Below, in pieces: positions 44,921 to 56,639 of a stretch of DNA of 64,000 bases. A program made the translations under genes and the position numbers. The notes under the pieces were generated by a model. It searched no databases and had not been told where the DNA came from. It saw nothing but the letters and a program-made list of their open reading frames with translations. Within the stretch, counting starts at the first letter, position 1. Each line of letters starts with the position of its first letter. The DNA is from Chloranthus sessilifolius (taxonomy: Eukaryota > Streptophyta > Magnoliopsida > Chloranthales > Chloranthaceae): assembly GCA_021018995.1 (NCBI GenBank), contig CM037588.1, positions 80,573,765 through 80,637,764 of the forward strand. The letters are read 5' to 3'.

Positions 44921-47043
44921 GAGAAATTGTTCTCTGTGCCTAAGAACATCGTTTTAAGTGAGCCGAGGTGGATGGGTCCGCCTACCAATGATTAACGGAG
45001 TTAGATTCGTGTTTAGTTTAGGATTTAGGTTTTCTTTTATTTTTTAATTTTTTTCATATGTTTATTTCTAGCTTATTAGTTTTTCTGTTTAGTTTAGGAT
45101 GTTTGTAATTTCCTAAATAGTGTAACCATATTCCCTTCCATAAATTTTTGGTCATGTTCTAATTTGATGCACATATTCTCTGCATCTGATCTTTGTGTTG
45201 AGGTACTTTTTCAAACAGGTTTGGGGGTGCGCTACTTCTTTCAGTCAATGAGGACATTGTCATCTTTAGGTTTGGGGGTATGATTATCTATTTTGCGTCA
45301 CTTATTTTCCCTTAAAAAAAAAAAAAAAAAAAAAAATTTATTATTTTGAAGTCATCATGCACATTATTTTGCGATTGTTTTCAAACTTTAGTTGATGATG
45401 CATGTGAATTAAATTTTGAGAATACTGATGTCATATTCTGATTACTTGTATCTAAGATGATGAAGCTTAATGTGATATTTTGTGGATAATTTTGATATTC
45501 ATGCTTCGAATTTTTACACTTATACCAAGCTAAGACGTAGAAATACCGTTTTGAATGTTAAATCTTAGGTTCTTAGTGGAGACTAAACTCAGTGAGCTTT
45601 AGAGCTAATTTCCCGTCATTGATGAGTGAATACATAAACTCGGAGTTTTCTTTGAATACAAATTATTTTGCATGATCTCATATACTTTACTTTGGCTTGT
45701 GACTTTGCATGAAATCAAATTCATATCATTATGTTAGAATGTACTATATATCTACTCAAGACAAATAGGCAAGGTTACCATCTTTTGAGGATATGATTGA
45801 AGGCCATCTTTGGCTCGTTTGTGCTTAAAATATCTCACCTTATATAAATTTATCCTTCTAGTACCCCTTTGAGCCTATTGAAAAATTTACCTTTATACAT
45901 TTTTTGATAAGCCACGTTAACCTTTAACCCTTTACCATTTCTGAAAATTCAAGCTTTACCCTTCTTATTTCTGAGAAATTAGGAACGAGGGATGAGAGTA
46001 AACGAAAAGAGAGTAAGTGGAGAGTTACTGAGTTGTGGTGTTTACTGAGAGTGTATGGCAAAAATATAAAAGAAAAAGGGGGGAGAAAAAGAAATGAAAA
46101 TTGTGAAAAATAATGAAAAATATGAGGTGCTTCAAGAAAAGGAAATTCAAAAGAAAAATAAAGTTGAGAAAAATAGAGGAATATTGAGAAAAATAGTGAG
46201 AGATTAGAAAAGAAAAAGGAGAGAAATAGAAAAATCAAAAAGGTGTTTCCTTTCCGATTTCTCAAAAATTTTGAATCCCAACTTCCCTTTCTTTCTTACC
46301 CTTTCCTGAGCCCCATTACAACCCTACAAAAAGACCTTCATGATCTGATCTTGCATTGGTAACTGCCTGGTGGAGAGTGAATATGTGATACTTATGACAC
46401 TTGATATGACATGCTTAGGATATACAAGTATCTTCTTATGAGATTTATTTTTGTTCATTGATTGCATCGCGTTTTATTTATCATGTGAAAACTTTTTATT
46501 TGCTTTGTATTGATCTCTCACATGTGTGTGAAAACTTACCCATCATCGGAGTGATTTTATTTTAAGAGTATACCTAAAGTGAGGATTGAGTCTAAACAAC
46601 AGGTTCGATGGTTTCTCGTTTGAACTAGTTCTGAGATGGATGAATTTTGGTTTGGATATGCACACACTCCACGTTTAAGCATGAATGGATGAGTTATCTA
46701 ACGATTTGAGCATTAGACTAATTTGAATGAATGCTAGTATGATTAGTATAACATTGTTATTTAAAATTGAGAATTTGCATGTTGAATTGATTAATGATTT
46801 TTGTTTTTGAATGGTATATATGCGATCAAAATCATATTTTGAAAACTCAATTTTATCGATGATTTCAAAAATGTATTGAAGTTTGTGGGTAACTTCACTG
46901 GAAAGCCTCAGGAGACACAACTCCTCCACTAGGGATCACCTAGGGGTTTAAAGGCTTGTTTCACATGCTAAGTGTAATCGTGTTCCCTACGAAAGTGGCA
47001 TTTATTTTCTTTAGTTTGCTTTACTCGAGGACTTGCAAAGTGT
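44921..47043 (+). other. 3' noncoding region of element 3 with conserved blocks
   Basis: No gene is present. It holds two internal polypurine-tract copies (45217-45229 and 45268-45284) around CAATGAGGACATTGTC, a 24-base A run (45314-45337) and a purine-rich tract (46010-46250). Next come the TTTCTCA...TTTTGAATCCC...CATTACAACCC box (46257-46325) and the hairpin (46926-46946). Confidence 0.7.
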
Positions 47044-47056
47044 AGGTTTGGGGGTA
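47044..47056 (+). promoter_or_regulatory. Polypurine tract, element 3
   Basis: AGGTTTGGGGGTA abuts the 3' LTR start TGATGAGTAC. Confidence 0.75.
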
Positions 47057-48735
47057 TGATGAGTACTCAAATATGATGATATTTCACCCCTAAGTACCTA
47101 TATTTAGCTGTCCGATGAAGGCTATCTGATGAGAATTATTAGATTTAAAGTGTTTCAGGTAAATACAAGCCAAGTGTAGAAAACAGCCCAAGAATTCTGA
47201 AAATAATGTCAAAACACTGTAACTTTGGGTCATCGAGAACTTGGTGCGACTTGCGGCTAAATTTGGACCTTCAAGAAGGCCGAATTATGACATTGTCAAA
47301 ACACAACAGTTGTAGATCTTTTCGTCAGCTTTCCAACTACGTAAGAATCACCTCAATCTGAGCTCGAGACAGAGAGTTATGACTGAAATAGCAAAGCCAT
47401 GTCTGATACAAAAAGTGTGCTGAAATTCACGGATTTCTGGGGGTCGATTAATCGAGGAGAAGGAGAGTCTGACGCGGAATTGACTACTTCAATGCTGATT
47501 TTGACTCTATTGGGTCGATTAATCGACCCTAAATTGGCGGCTGGGGAGACTTTTGCGAGCGGGAATCTATTTAAAGCGACTCAAACACTTCGAGGGAGAA
47601 TTAGAGAATTAGAGAGATAGGAGATTAGAGTTTTAGTTTTTAGTCTTTATTTTTCATAGTTAGACATAGAAATAGGGAGTTTTTATCATTCTTTTTGAGA
47701 GCTTTGTCCTTTAATTTTTCAGTACTCAGTCCTTCAGTTTATTATTATTGTTCAAGTTTATTCCTGCATTAATTTCGTTTCTGAAGATTATCGTACATTT
47801 GGATCAAAGTAATTTCTGTTGAAGTTTGAGGTATTTTCAATTAATTAAATTAATGTTATTTTCTCTTCCTTATTTATTTATATCATTTAATTGCAATATG
47901 TGTGGCTAAATTCATAGGGATGGGGATCTAATGATTCCCATCCGAGGGATGTACTTTTAATAATATAAATTTAGGATTAAAATATGAGATCTTATTTTAT
48001 GGTTGTTGTGCTATCAAGAACGGATGAAATCCCCGCCACTAACCGGGATCGCGTGTGCCGAGCCATGCCCGAGATCTCAGATCTGTGACGGTAATTTTAT
48101 CCTATTATTGTTATGGTCTTTTTGCTTTCATCGTGTGGATCTAATTACGATTATGATCCGGGATCGAGTGTGCCGAGCCATGCCCTGGATCTTGGATCTA
48201 TAATGGTAATTTTATCTTAATTACTCCCTAATCTGAAATCGAGTGTGCAGAGCCATGCCCTTGATTTCAGATCTATGGTGGTATTGTTGTTAGAATTTTC
48301 ACCCACTTTGGGGATGCTCGAGATCTATATATGAAAATCATCTAAGTCCTGATTGCAGGGATGCAACGTGGAACCTATCGAGGTTTTTTACCATTTATCT
48401 TTCATAAAAGATATTTGTTCTCAATGGTATATCTCATAGTTTAATCCGTAGATTTGTATTATGGGAAGAACGGACCAAAGATGGGAGGATTTAGTATCTT
48501 CTTCTTTATCTTTATTTTTGAATTATCTGTTAAGTTTTAGTTTGTAGTCAGTAATTATCATCTCATCAAACCACCTAAATCATAAGACTGGTAGAATACT
48601 GTTAGATCTTAGTAGATTTCTGGAATTGCTTGTCTTTTTAGATCTTTCAAAATTAGTCCTCGTGGGAACGATCTCGTACTCTGCACCCACTATATACAAT
48701 CCGATTCATGCACTTGCGAGTAAAATATCACATCA
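47057..48735 (+). repeat. 3' LTR of element 3
   Basis: Palindromes at 47454-47465 and 47515-47526, TATA variant at 47567-47576, and the GTGTGCCGAGCC units. It keeps about 230 bp (48385-48620) that the 5' LTR lost and lacks one repeat unit that the 5' LTR has. Otherwise the two are very similar, so the insertion is younger than elements 1 and 2. Confidence 0.9.
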
Positions 48736-48740
48736 AACCT

Positions 48741-50900
48741 CAACAAAGTAGAAATATCTAGTTTAACCCATGCCACTTGGGGCGCTCTTAAGGCTATAGG
48801 CTGTCCACTCAAATGGTCACAGCCTATCCAATAGAGTTTGTCAAATCCCATTAGTTAAACCAAAAATTGTCATACTAGTCCAGAGGAGTGGACTGATCAT
48901 TTCCCAAGCCACTGGACAAGATCAAGCAACGAATACTATTGCAGTACTATGTAATACCAGTGCTACAAGCTCCCTAGATTTGCACACAGATCTGGCTGAC
49001 ATCCATAGGTATTCCAACCAATAAGATCCTAAGTGTTTTTCTAAGGCCAATGGCTCACTAGTACTCACAAAAAGGACCATCCAACAGGTTGAATAGGGCT
49101 TTTGATTCAGCTGGTCATGGTTATAAATGGCTTGCAATGACTCAGCCTCAAGCTGCAACTACTATAGAGAGATCAGATCTAACATCTGATGTGGGCTAGG
49201 TAAAACATAAGGGAGCCAGTTCTTGTACAAATTACGTCACTCTAGAAGCTCATGTGCAGGGGAGAAGAATCCTTCTCAAACATGTGAATGGACACAACCT
49301 TAGGGCTATACTCTGTCCACTCAAATGGTCACAGGGTATCCCATTAGTCTGTCCATACAACCACCATGGTCCACAGGCCTCTGAGCTCCCCAGATCTCAC
49401 TATAGATCCAGCATTGCTTTCCATGGGGTTATCAAACCAAGGGAAATCAGATGGTAAATAATAGATCTATTAGAAACTGAATGGACTAGTCCCAAATACA
49501 TGGATCCTATAGACATCTAAAGAAATCATAAGATCTTTATATTCAATTTGGCATTAAAACAGCAATTCATTGATAAACACAAAACTTACAATGAACTATC
49601 TCCAGGCTGCAGCCTGTACACAACTGCTCATCCACAATCCCAATGTATATAAAACCTATTACAAACTGAAATAAACTAAACCTAACTGCTTACAGGGGGA
49701 TTAGCCAGCAAATGTTGGGCTAAGAGAGAAGAAAAAAGGAAAAAAGAGTTGATCAAACCCTAACCCTAGCCTATTGGAGCACTCAGCTGAAAGAGGATGA
49801 AAAGAAGGGTTGATAATAAAATTAAACTCTAATTGTAGCTTATATACTCTATCCATACGACCTTGGTTCTGAAGGGATTAACCCTAATTTTTCTAGCAAA
49901 CATGGCACTGTTACATCCCTTGAATGTCTTGAGACGTGCGCCTCGAAATCGGATCCTCAGGATGTGTGCCCTAGCCTTGGGAAATTCCCAAAAGGTCCTT
50001 AAGTTAAAACTAAGAAGTGGGGAGCCCGTGCTTCGCGGGGCTGACATATGCATTCACTTATTCGCACAGTTGCAGGGCCTTTGCGGAGTAGCTTTTGGTT
50101 GGTGGGAAGTGCTCACTCACACAGTGAATATTCAGTTAATCGTGCAATTCCTTTGCGATGTAATGCTATCGCAGAGATGATCAGGAGTGCCTAGACTTCT
50201 CGCATGGTAGAGCTTCAGAAGCTCTCTCTCTCGCTAGGTACTCACGCAGTTATGCTCCTGCACTTGTGTAGTAATTGATAAGGCTTCAGAGTGCGTGAGA
50301 TTTGCACGAGGAGAATTCTAGGCATCTCTCTCTCTTCCAGGGCCACACATGAACTCCGCGAGGGGAATTTTAGTTCAGTACACACATGGACTTGCTATGT
50401 TCTTTGCACGGTTGCTTTAAAGTTTAATCTCTGTGAGAGCTTCGCGACTACAAATTCTGAGGATTTTAATCTGCGGGATCTTTGTGATGTCTTTACAGCT
50501 CTCCTCTTAACTGCGCATCCTATCTGCATGAGGGCATCTTCCACTGCATCCTTAGCTTCACGAGGGAGCTACTCAACTTTGTGAGATCTGTCTTTCTATG
50601 CTCCGATGCATTGCACTTGCTGCTTTTGTAGTTTCTCCATTCTCAGCCAACTTCATTCATATGCTAGGCTTTTGGTCAATGATGATCAGCACCTGGTCAC
50701 CATTGTGAGTACTACCAGGGTGTTCCATTAGGCTTTGGTTCAGCTGTCATCTTTGCATATCTTCTTCCTCTTCTTTGGGCCAATAAGGATAGATTTTATG
50801 TTAAACTGCATAACACACTTAACAACTGATTATTAGTCTGCTTCAAGGTCTATCAAAGGCTAGGTTAAGAGGTGAAAGTGGTACTTTTCAGTGAATAATA
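48741..50900 (-). repeat. 5' LTR of element 2, U3-side part
   Basis: Continuation of 39421-39883. On the minus strand it begins TATTATTCAC at 50900. It has the same CG-rich U3 (about 50020-50590) as elements 1 and 2. Confidence 0.85.
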
Positions 50901-51050
50901 AACCTTCCTAGAAACCCCTTTATTTTTAACATTCCAAATGCCGCATCGCTAGAGTCTACTAGGACAGAATTTGAAGCCACTAATTCAACGAGAACCAAGA
51001 GGAACCCATAAAAAGTGCGCACCAACAAACTGGTGATAACGATGGGACGA
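50901..51050 (+). repeat. End of element D 5' LTR and its primer-binding site
   Basis: After the target duplication AACCT the LTR resumes for about 130 bp. TGGTGATAACGATGGGACG (51032-51050) is a decayed form of the TGGCGACTC...GGGGACG primer site usual in Tat-like elements. The same TGGCGACTC is seen in element F at 6145. Confidence 0.45.
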
Positions 51051-51537
51051 TTTTGCAAACTCTTTTTCTAGATAGTTAGTTTCCATCCTATTTCCCTACT
51101 TCCTTCTTTCCATCGTGTCGTTTAGATTCTCTTTTATATATATATATGAGTCTTCGTCAAAGACTCGAGATGACTGGTATACGAAGAGTGACTTTAAGAG
51201 ACCCACCATTGTGGGGATATCATGACAATCTCATGTACGGAGAAGAACCACTTCACGGTTCTAACCCACGACATCCTGAGATTAATATGGCTGGTGAGCA
51301 AGAGAATCCCTTCTCTACCCTACACACCGGGAACAATCATGACGGGAGAGAGAGTGGCATCGGACAAAACCTTATGCCCAACAAATCATAGAACTCAATA
51401 TCCAAAGAATACAAAGAGGATATGGCGACTTCGAAGAATTGCTTCGAGGGTTGGCCGCCGCATACGAAACCATTAGGTCACGACAATTTTTAGAAGAACA
51501 AGAGCAATAAGAGAGGCCACCTCCTACCCCGAGCACG
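51051..51537 (+). other. Leader and degenerate N-terminal gag of element D
   Basis: A TA repeat is at about 51135. Open stretches at 51146-51391 and 51222-51476 overlap in different frames and are Pro/Asn/His-rich, with no motif I can name. They may be decayed N-terminal gag. Confidence 0.35.
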
Positions 51538-52910
51538 GTGTCAACCCGCGCCACCTCATTGAGACAACCTGCCCACACATTCTTCAATGATGACCCTTTG
51601 GATAAGGTTTGCTCAAGGGTTACTCCAAGGGACAACACCATTAAAATCGAAGATCTCCTTAAAATGCTTAATGAGTACATGGCCAAGAGAGAGTGTCCTG
51701 GTCACTCATTTGAGTTCGACAAATTTTGCTGGGATATCGAGTTCAATTTCCCAACAGGATTTAAGCCACCAAATTTTACCAAATATAATGGCACCAAAAA
51801 TTTGAATCATCACTTAGCCCTCTTTTGTAATGATTACTGACCTATACGTGATAATCAAGGACTTCTCATCCACTAATTCTAACGTTTATTAGAAGGGGAA
51901 GCTTTAGATTGGTTTGTGGACTCCCGCTTTATAAGATCGAAACTTTCGATGAATTAGTCAGTCAATTCCTAGACCAGTACAAACATTTGATCTAAGAGAT
52001 AGTTAGTCTCAGCGACCTAATGGCAGCCAAGCAAGGACCTGATGAAGAATTTACCAACTTCATCGCTAGATGGAGAAAACTCGCTGCCAGGACCAGCACT
52101 TCAATGAAAGAGAAGGACTCGATTGATATTATTATTGGCAATACTAGGGAACCGTTAAAGAGCACACTTTTCATAAGTGCTTGCTACGACTTCACTGCAC
52201 TCCACTCTCGGGCATCTCGATTAGTGAGACACATTAAAAGCGGAGGTCTCGCATTATCCATAGTTACGCCAAAAGTAGGGTCTTCCAATAAATAAAAATA
52301 AATAAATAATAAGAAAGCCTTAGGAACTAAGAAAGTAAACACCGTTGTCAACGAAGGATAAAACTCCGATAACAGAAACTTCCAATCATGAAATTTTGGA
52401 CAGAATCAAAACCAACAACGGTATACCAACCAAAATCAAGGTGCTAGTCAGTAGAGATACAGGAACCAAAACCATGCCAATTCCAAAATAGGAACTAATA
52501 CTCTAACACCTATCCGAATCAGAACACGACACGAAGTTAACCGTCCCATGCGCCGAATTATAATGGCGCACCCCCCAGAACTTTAACCCAGCTAAAGGCC
52601 CTTACCAACTAAGGCGGGAATACTATCTCCCTTTATCGGATACAATCCCCAACATCTTTCGTCTCCTTAACACTCAAAATCTACTCCGATTCCCGTAAGA
52701 AAAATCTCACCCGTCTCCTACAAATCTAGACTATAGAAAATATGGTGCCTTCCATCGAAGCGCGGGGCATAACCTAGAAGATTGTTGGGTCCTCAGGGAC
52801 ATAATCTATGACATAAATGACCAAAATCAAATTGATTGGGAAGTGCTTAGAAATTCCAACCCTAATAATAACCAACCCCAACAAAATTTAGGGATCATAA
52901 ACAACCCCAT
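51538..52910 (+). pseudogene. gag: gag of element D
   Basis: The core runs FKPPNFTKYNGTKNLNHHLA (about 51763), EGEALDWF (51893-51916), then after a frame change MAAKQGPDEEFTNFIARWRK (52020-52079) and LFISACYDF. These are the usual blocks of Tat/Ogre-type capsid. A knuckle-like element near 52738-52790 reads YGAFHRSAGHNLEDCW, with Tyr where Cys is expected. Several stops lie at 51840-52010 and 52300-52600. Confidence 0.8.
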
Positions 52911-53653
52911 GCCCAACCACAACCAAGTAATGCCAACCAGGTCACTACCGTGGATCTCCTCAGTCAACCTTCCTTCTAGCCCTCTACTTTAATCACTCGC
53001 ATCTAACCCTTTGCCGCTTTCGCCACACCAGTAAGAGCTTCCTCACCCCGACATCCCTCGACCCTGATCACTCGCATCGCCCTGTCGAACTCGCCTCCAT
53101 ATCCAAAATTCACTCAGATACAAATTCATTCCTTTAGGGCCAGGAGACCATTCCTCCATCGTCACCCACCAGATCCTTCAATCCCTCCAAACCTTGAACC
53201 AATGCCATTACTTCTCCCTTTGTCTGATTCTGAACCCGAGTATAGAGATCATGTTCTCCATACTACGGCACAAATTGCTGCATGGGTAGAAAGTGTCACC
53301 CGAAAGACTCCGAGCCGAGAGTGAAATAAAGACTGAGTGTTTACTGAATGCAGGAGAAAGTGAGTGAGAAGAACACCCCGACCCGTGCGAGACGCTGGTC
53401 TCTGCTTTCATAGAAGAGGAGGATTACACGCAATATCTCCCACCTTGGAACGGTGTTGTGCAGGCACATGCTCTAATCTCTAATTTCACTCGCTTCACAA
53501 ACACATCAATGTCGAATCATGTAGGGTTTGGCCAACAACTGACATGCCCGATTCTCAAGTCAAGAACCAATTACCCACCTCCTACTTTCCCTCGGAGTAA
53601 GGATTTCATGAGCGCACAACCACCAGAGGGCAATGTGAGAGAGAGAGGTTAAC
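52911..53653 (+). other. Degenerate linker between gag and protease, element D
   Basis: Pro/Ser/His-rich in all frames, with many stops. No domain is recognisable. The short frames 53208-53411 (minus) and 53458-53652 have no support. Confidence 0.4.
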
Positions 53654-54370
53654 TTGCCTCCCCCACCTCACATCATCCCTCCACCAAGCCCTGCAGCTCA
53701 ACCACTCCAACCACCTGCACCTAAGGCTCACCGGCTAGGCAAAGAAACCGTGCTTGAGCCAAGACAAGAATACGACCTTCTGCTGCATCTCCAGAAGATC
53801 CCAGCCGAGATATCCATACTAGAACTCATCAATAAATTGCCTGACCATCACCGACTGTTGATAAGGACACTTGAAGACACAAGTAGATGAGGATATGACC
53901 CTAAATGAGCTTCATCAAATCATCTTGATCATGGCGCAACCTCCAATGCTTATGTTCACAGAGGCAAACATACCTAAAGAGTCACTCCACTGAAGTGTGG
54001 CTCCCATATATCTCACGGTCATACTTAGAGGATTCTTTGTACCCCATGCATTGGTTGATACGAGAGCGGGACTCAATATTTGCCCTCTCACAATGTTAAA
54101 GATGCTCGAATACACAGAGCAAGACGTTAGGCCCTCCGCACTGTCACTCATAGCCTACGATGGCTCGTGTCATTTCATGAAAGGAACTATTAAACTCTAG
54201 GTTCGCCTTGGACCTGTGATAAAAGGCGTTACTTTCCATGTTTCCGATTCTGCTAGTACGTACAATTTTAACTTAGGAAGGAAATGGCTAGAGTCAATGA
54301 AGGCAGTTGCATCCATATATCATCAATGCGTAAAGTTCCCATACGAGGACTCTATCGTCCGTATTTAAGC
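53654..54370 (+). pseudogene. Retropepsin (protease) region of element D
   Basis: A Pro-rich start leads to YDLLLHLQKIPAEISILELI, the usual segment before Tat protease. The retropepsin core (53997-54370) has HALVDTRAGLNICP; the catalytic D-(S/T/N)-G triplet is D-T-R, so the flexible Gly is lost. NLGRKWLESMKAVAS near 54273 is the conserved C-terminal L-G-R-x-W block. A frame change near 53890 and a stop at 54198 interrupt it. Dead enzyme. Confidence 0.75.
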
Positions 54371-54389
54371 TTATGCACCCCTCCAGGAG

Positions 54390-56500
54390 ATGGATACTGA
54401 TTACGCGGCAAGCATCCCAATAGCCCATGATTTCGTATTAAACACAAGCCACATTCAAAAGACTCAAATCCCTGACGAGACAACCATTGTGGAAATTTGT
54501 TCCCCTGCCTATCCTAGTTCTCCCCCAACGCGTTTAGTGATGAGAGAGGTCAGTCCAGACCTCACCAAACGTTATGAGATCAACCCCACCATAATGAAAG
54601 GGTGGGATATTATGTACCAACTTGGATATGCTCCCCATACCTGACTCGGTAAGATTAAGCAAGGTCGCGCAGGACCTATCGTCCCAACGAAAATATGCAA
54701 ACACATAGGGTTAGGTTATCAATCGGATAGCCCACAAGCCAACTTGTTCCCTACCTCACCAAAATGGTCTCTATATGACCACTTTGTCTATCGAACTACT
54801 GAGAAAGCAAATGTATCGAGGCAGAAGAAAGTGTCCTTCGCCATATCCCAAAAAATAGAAATTGAACGAATGGCCAAAGCATTCAATAATTTGACAAGTC
54901 CTAATGATGATGTGGATTAATTGCTCGAAGGAGTCAAACCTTTGTTTGATCTTAAAGAGTCCATAGAGGAGAGGGAGAGAGATCCTCCAAAAACTGAGCC
55001 ACAATCAAAAGATTGGGAATCCACCAACGACAAAGACTTTTGCATAGTAGGATTACAAGATGATGAAGAGCACCTGCGCTCAACATGGAAAGACGATGAC
55101 ACCCTACAAGAGAATCTTAACCCGTATAGCATCCGCCTCAGCTTTGGCCTTGGAGGGTGGGAATGCCCGTGGGATTCCCCTTGTATCGTTCACCCTTACC
55201 AGCCTCGCTATAGGACATGTACTAGTATATTAAAATGTTTTGCCAATTGGACTTGACATTCTACGATGGTGGAATCGAACCACTCTTACCCGCGACGACA
55301 GAGACTAGTAATATCCTACCAGCTCAGCTGTCCGCACAAGAAGTAGAAAATCTTGACAATTGCCCAATTTTTCTAGAAGGAACACTCAATGCGCTTTTAT
55401 AGAGTTTGAAAAGGAACTCAAACTAGACACTTCTACATCCTCGGATTCACCACAACTCCAAATATTTTGGAAATCTCTCTCGAAGAATGACAACCTCCCT
55501 CGAGTGATGACGAAGACTACTAGATAGATCTCCCTACACTCGAGTTAGTGAAGCGAGCGAATTTAGGAACTCAAGCATTATTAGATCAAGAATGTGAGTT
55601 CGGCACTGTCTCTAACTCTAACTTCGAAAGATGGGAATGCCCTTGGGAACCTCCCTACATTCTTCGGCATTATCAACCTTGCTGCCGAGCATGCGTTCTC
55701 ATCCTAACGTATCATGAAAATCAAGGGAAAGAACTCTCTACCCCTGAGGATCCTTTAGGAGATCCCCCTTAGTGGGAAGAACAACCATATTATGACCCAG
55801 AAGTGGATAGTTTGATCGACTACAATCTTTAGAGTTTCTTCGATGAAGAGGCCATTAACGTAATAGAGGAAATCCGAACGTCGGTGCCACTATCGCCCAC
55901 GTCACTCATTCAAAAGGTCTTATTAGCTGAGGACTCCAAAAAAAAAAATACTCAATTCACAACAAGTCCGCATTTCTCGAAGAATCGCCCAAATGGCTCC
56001 AGTAGCTGTCTCGCTCCCTCAACTACAGGAAGCAATTCTCCTACGCCCCTTGAGGCGACCGACCTTGTACCATATTTATTATCAAAAATATAAAAAATAG
56101 AAAAAATAAAGAACCTTAAAAATTCAGAAATACAAAATCTAAAAAAATTAGAAAACTTCATAAAAGAAATGGAGCCCTTCGTCCCGAACCAGATTTGTGG
56201 CCAATAAGGAGACTTTTCTCCTAAGGTTTCCATCCCATTCCCTGCACGAGGATGTAAAGCATCCCGGCTAAACAACAAGCCAGTGATCATACCAGACAAG
56301 ATACTTTGTGACTTTAAGAGAAGAATCAGTAGTCTTGACCTTCACCTTACCAAAGATCTCTTAGTCATAGATTGTGCCGGTGAAGGGTTAGCCTTCACAA
56401 ATTCGGATCCCCAGTGTAGCAATTTCGTAGTATACGAACTTACCGAGGATGACGATAGAACACCAGATGCCATGGAGGCACCAGATTTGCAGTAGGTTAT
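54390..56500 (+). pseudogene. Protease-RT spacer of element D, with G-patch-like segment
   Basis: WDIMYQLGYAPHT, a stop codon, then LGKIKQGRAGPI (54605-54680) has the G-rich spacing of the G-patch-like segment known in Ogre/Tat pol; the stop replaces a Gly. KICKHIGLGYQ follows. Further on, WECPW-x-x-P motifs followed by YQP-x-x-R occur twice (55157-55220 and 55628-55695), a module duplication. The segment 56283-56493 (MIIPDKILCDFKRRISSLDL) leads into RT. Confidence 0.6.
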
Positions 56501-56639
56501 CAAGCATTTCGATGAGCAAACCCAAGCTGCCACAGAACCGACCAAAGAACTTAACTTTGGCACTAAAGAGAAACCTAAGAAGCTACTGATTAGTGTAATG
56601 CTTAACTCTAAGGAACATCGACATATTACACAAGTCCTG

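Larger units (their letters stand above)
39884..48735 (+). mobile_element. Element 3: 8.85-kb non-autonomous Athila-like element
   Basis: LTRs at 39884-41393 and 47057-48735 start TGATGAGTAC and end CACATCA. A perfect AACCT duplication (39879-39883 and 48736-48740) flanks it, inside the LTR of element 2. The interior has a PBS, a gag remnant with an intact zinc knuckle, a motif array with TATA, ORF2, and conserved 3' blocks. No pol domain is present. It is the most recent layer of this nest. Confidence 0.9.
29039..50900 (-). mobile_element. Element 2: second copy of the element-1 family, minus strand, split by element 3
   Basis: Read on the minus strand: 5' LTR (50900-48741 and 39883-39421), PBS, gag, ORF2, polypurine tract, 3' LTR (31723-29042). 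Without element 3 it is about 13.0 kb, like element 1. Flanks carry AACCT at 29034-29038 and 50901-50905. Three bases (29039-29041) lie between the expected LTR end and the left duplication. It lacks all pol domains. Confidence 0.9.

Noticed and set aside
49829..51686. Several 70-105-residue ORFs around the element 2 / element D junction
   Set aside because: They are LTR sequence or frames overlapping gag of D; none has a motif and the equivalent LTR copies are not open.
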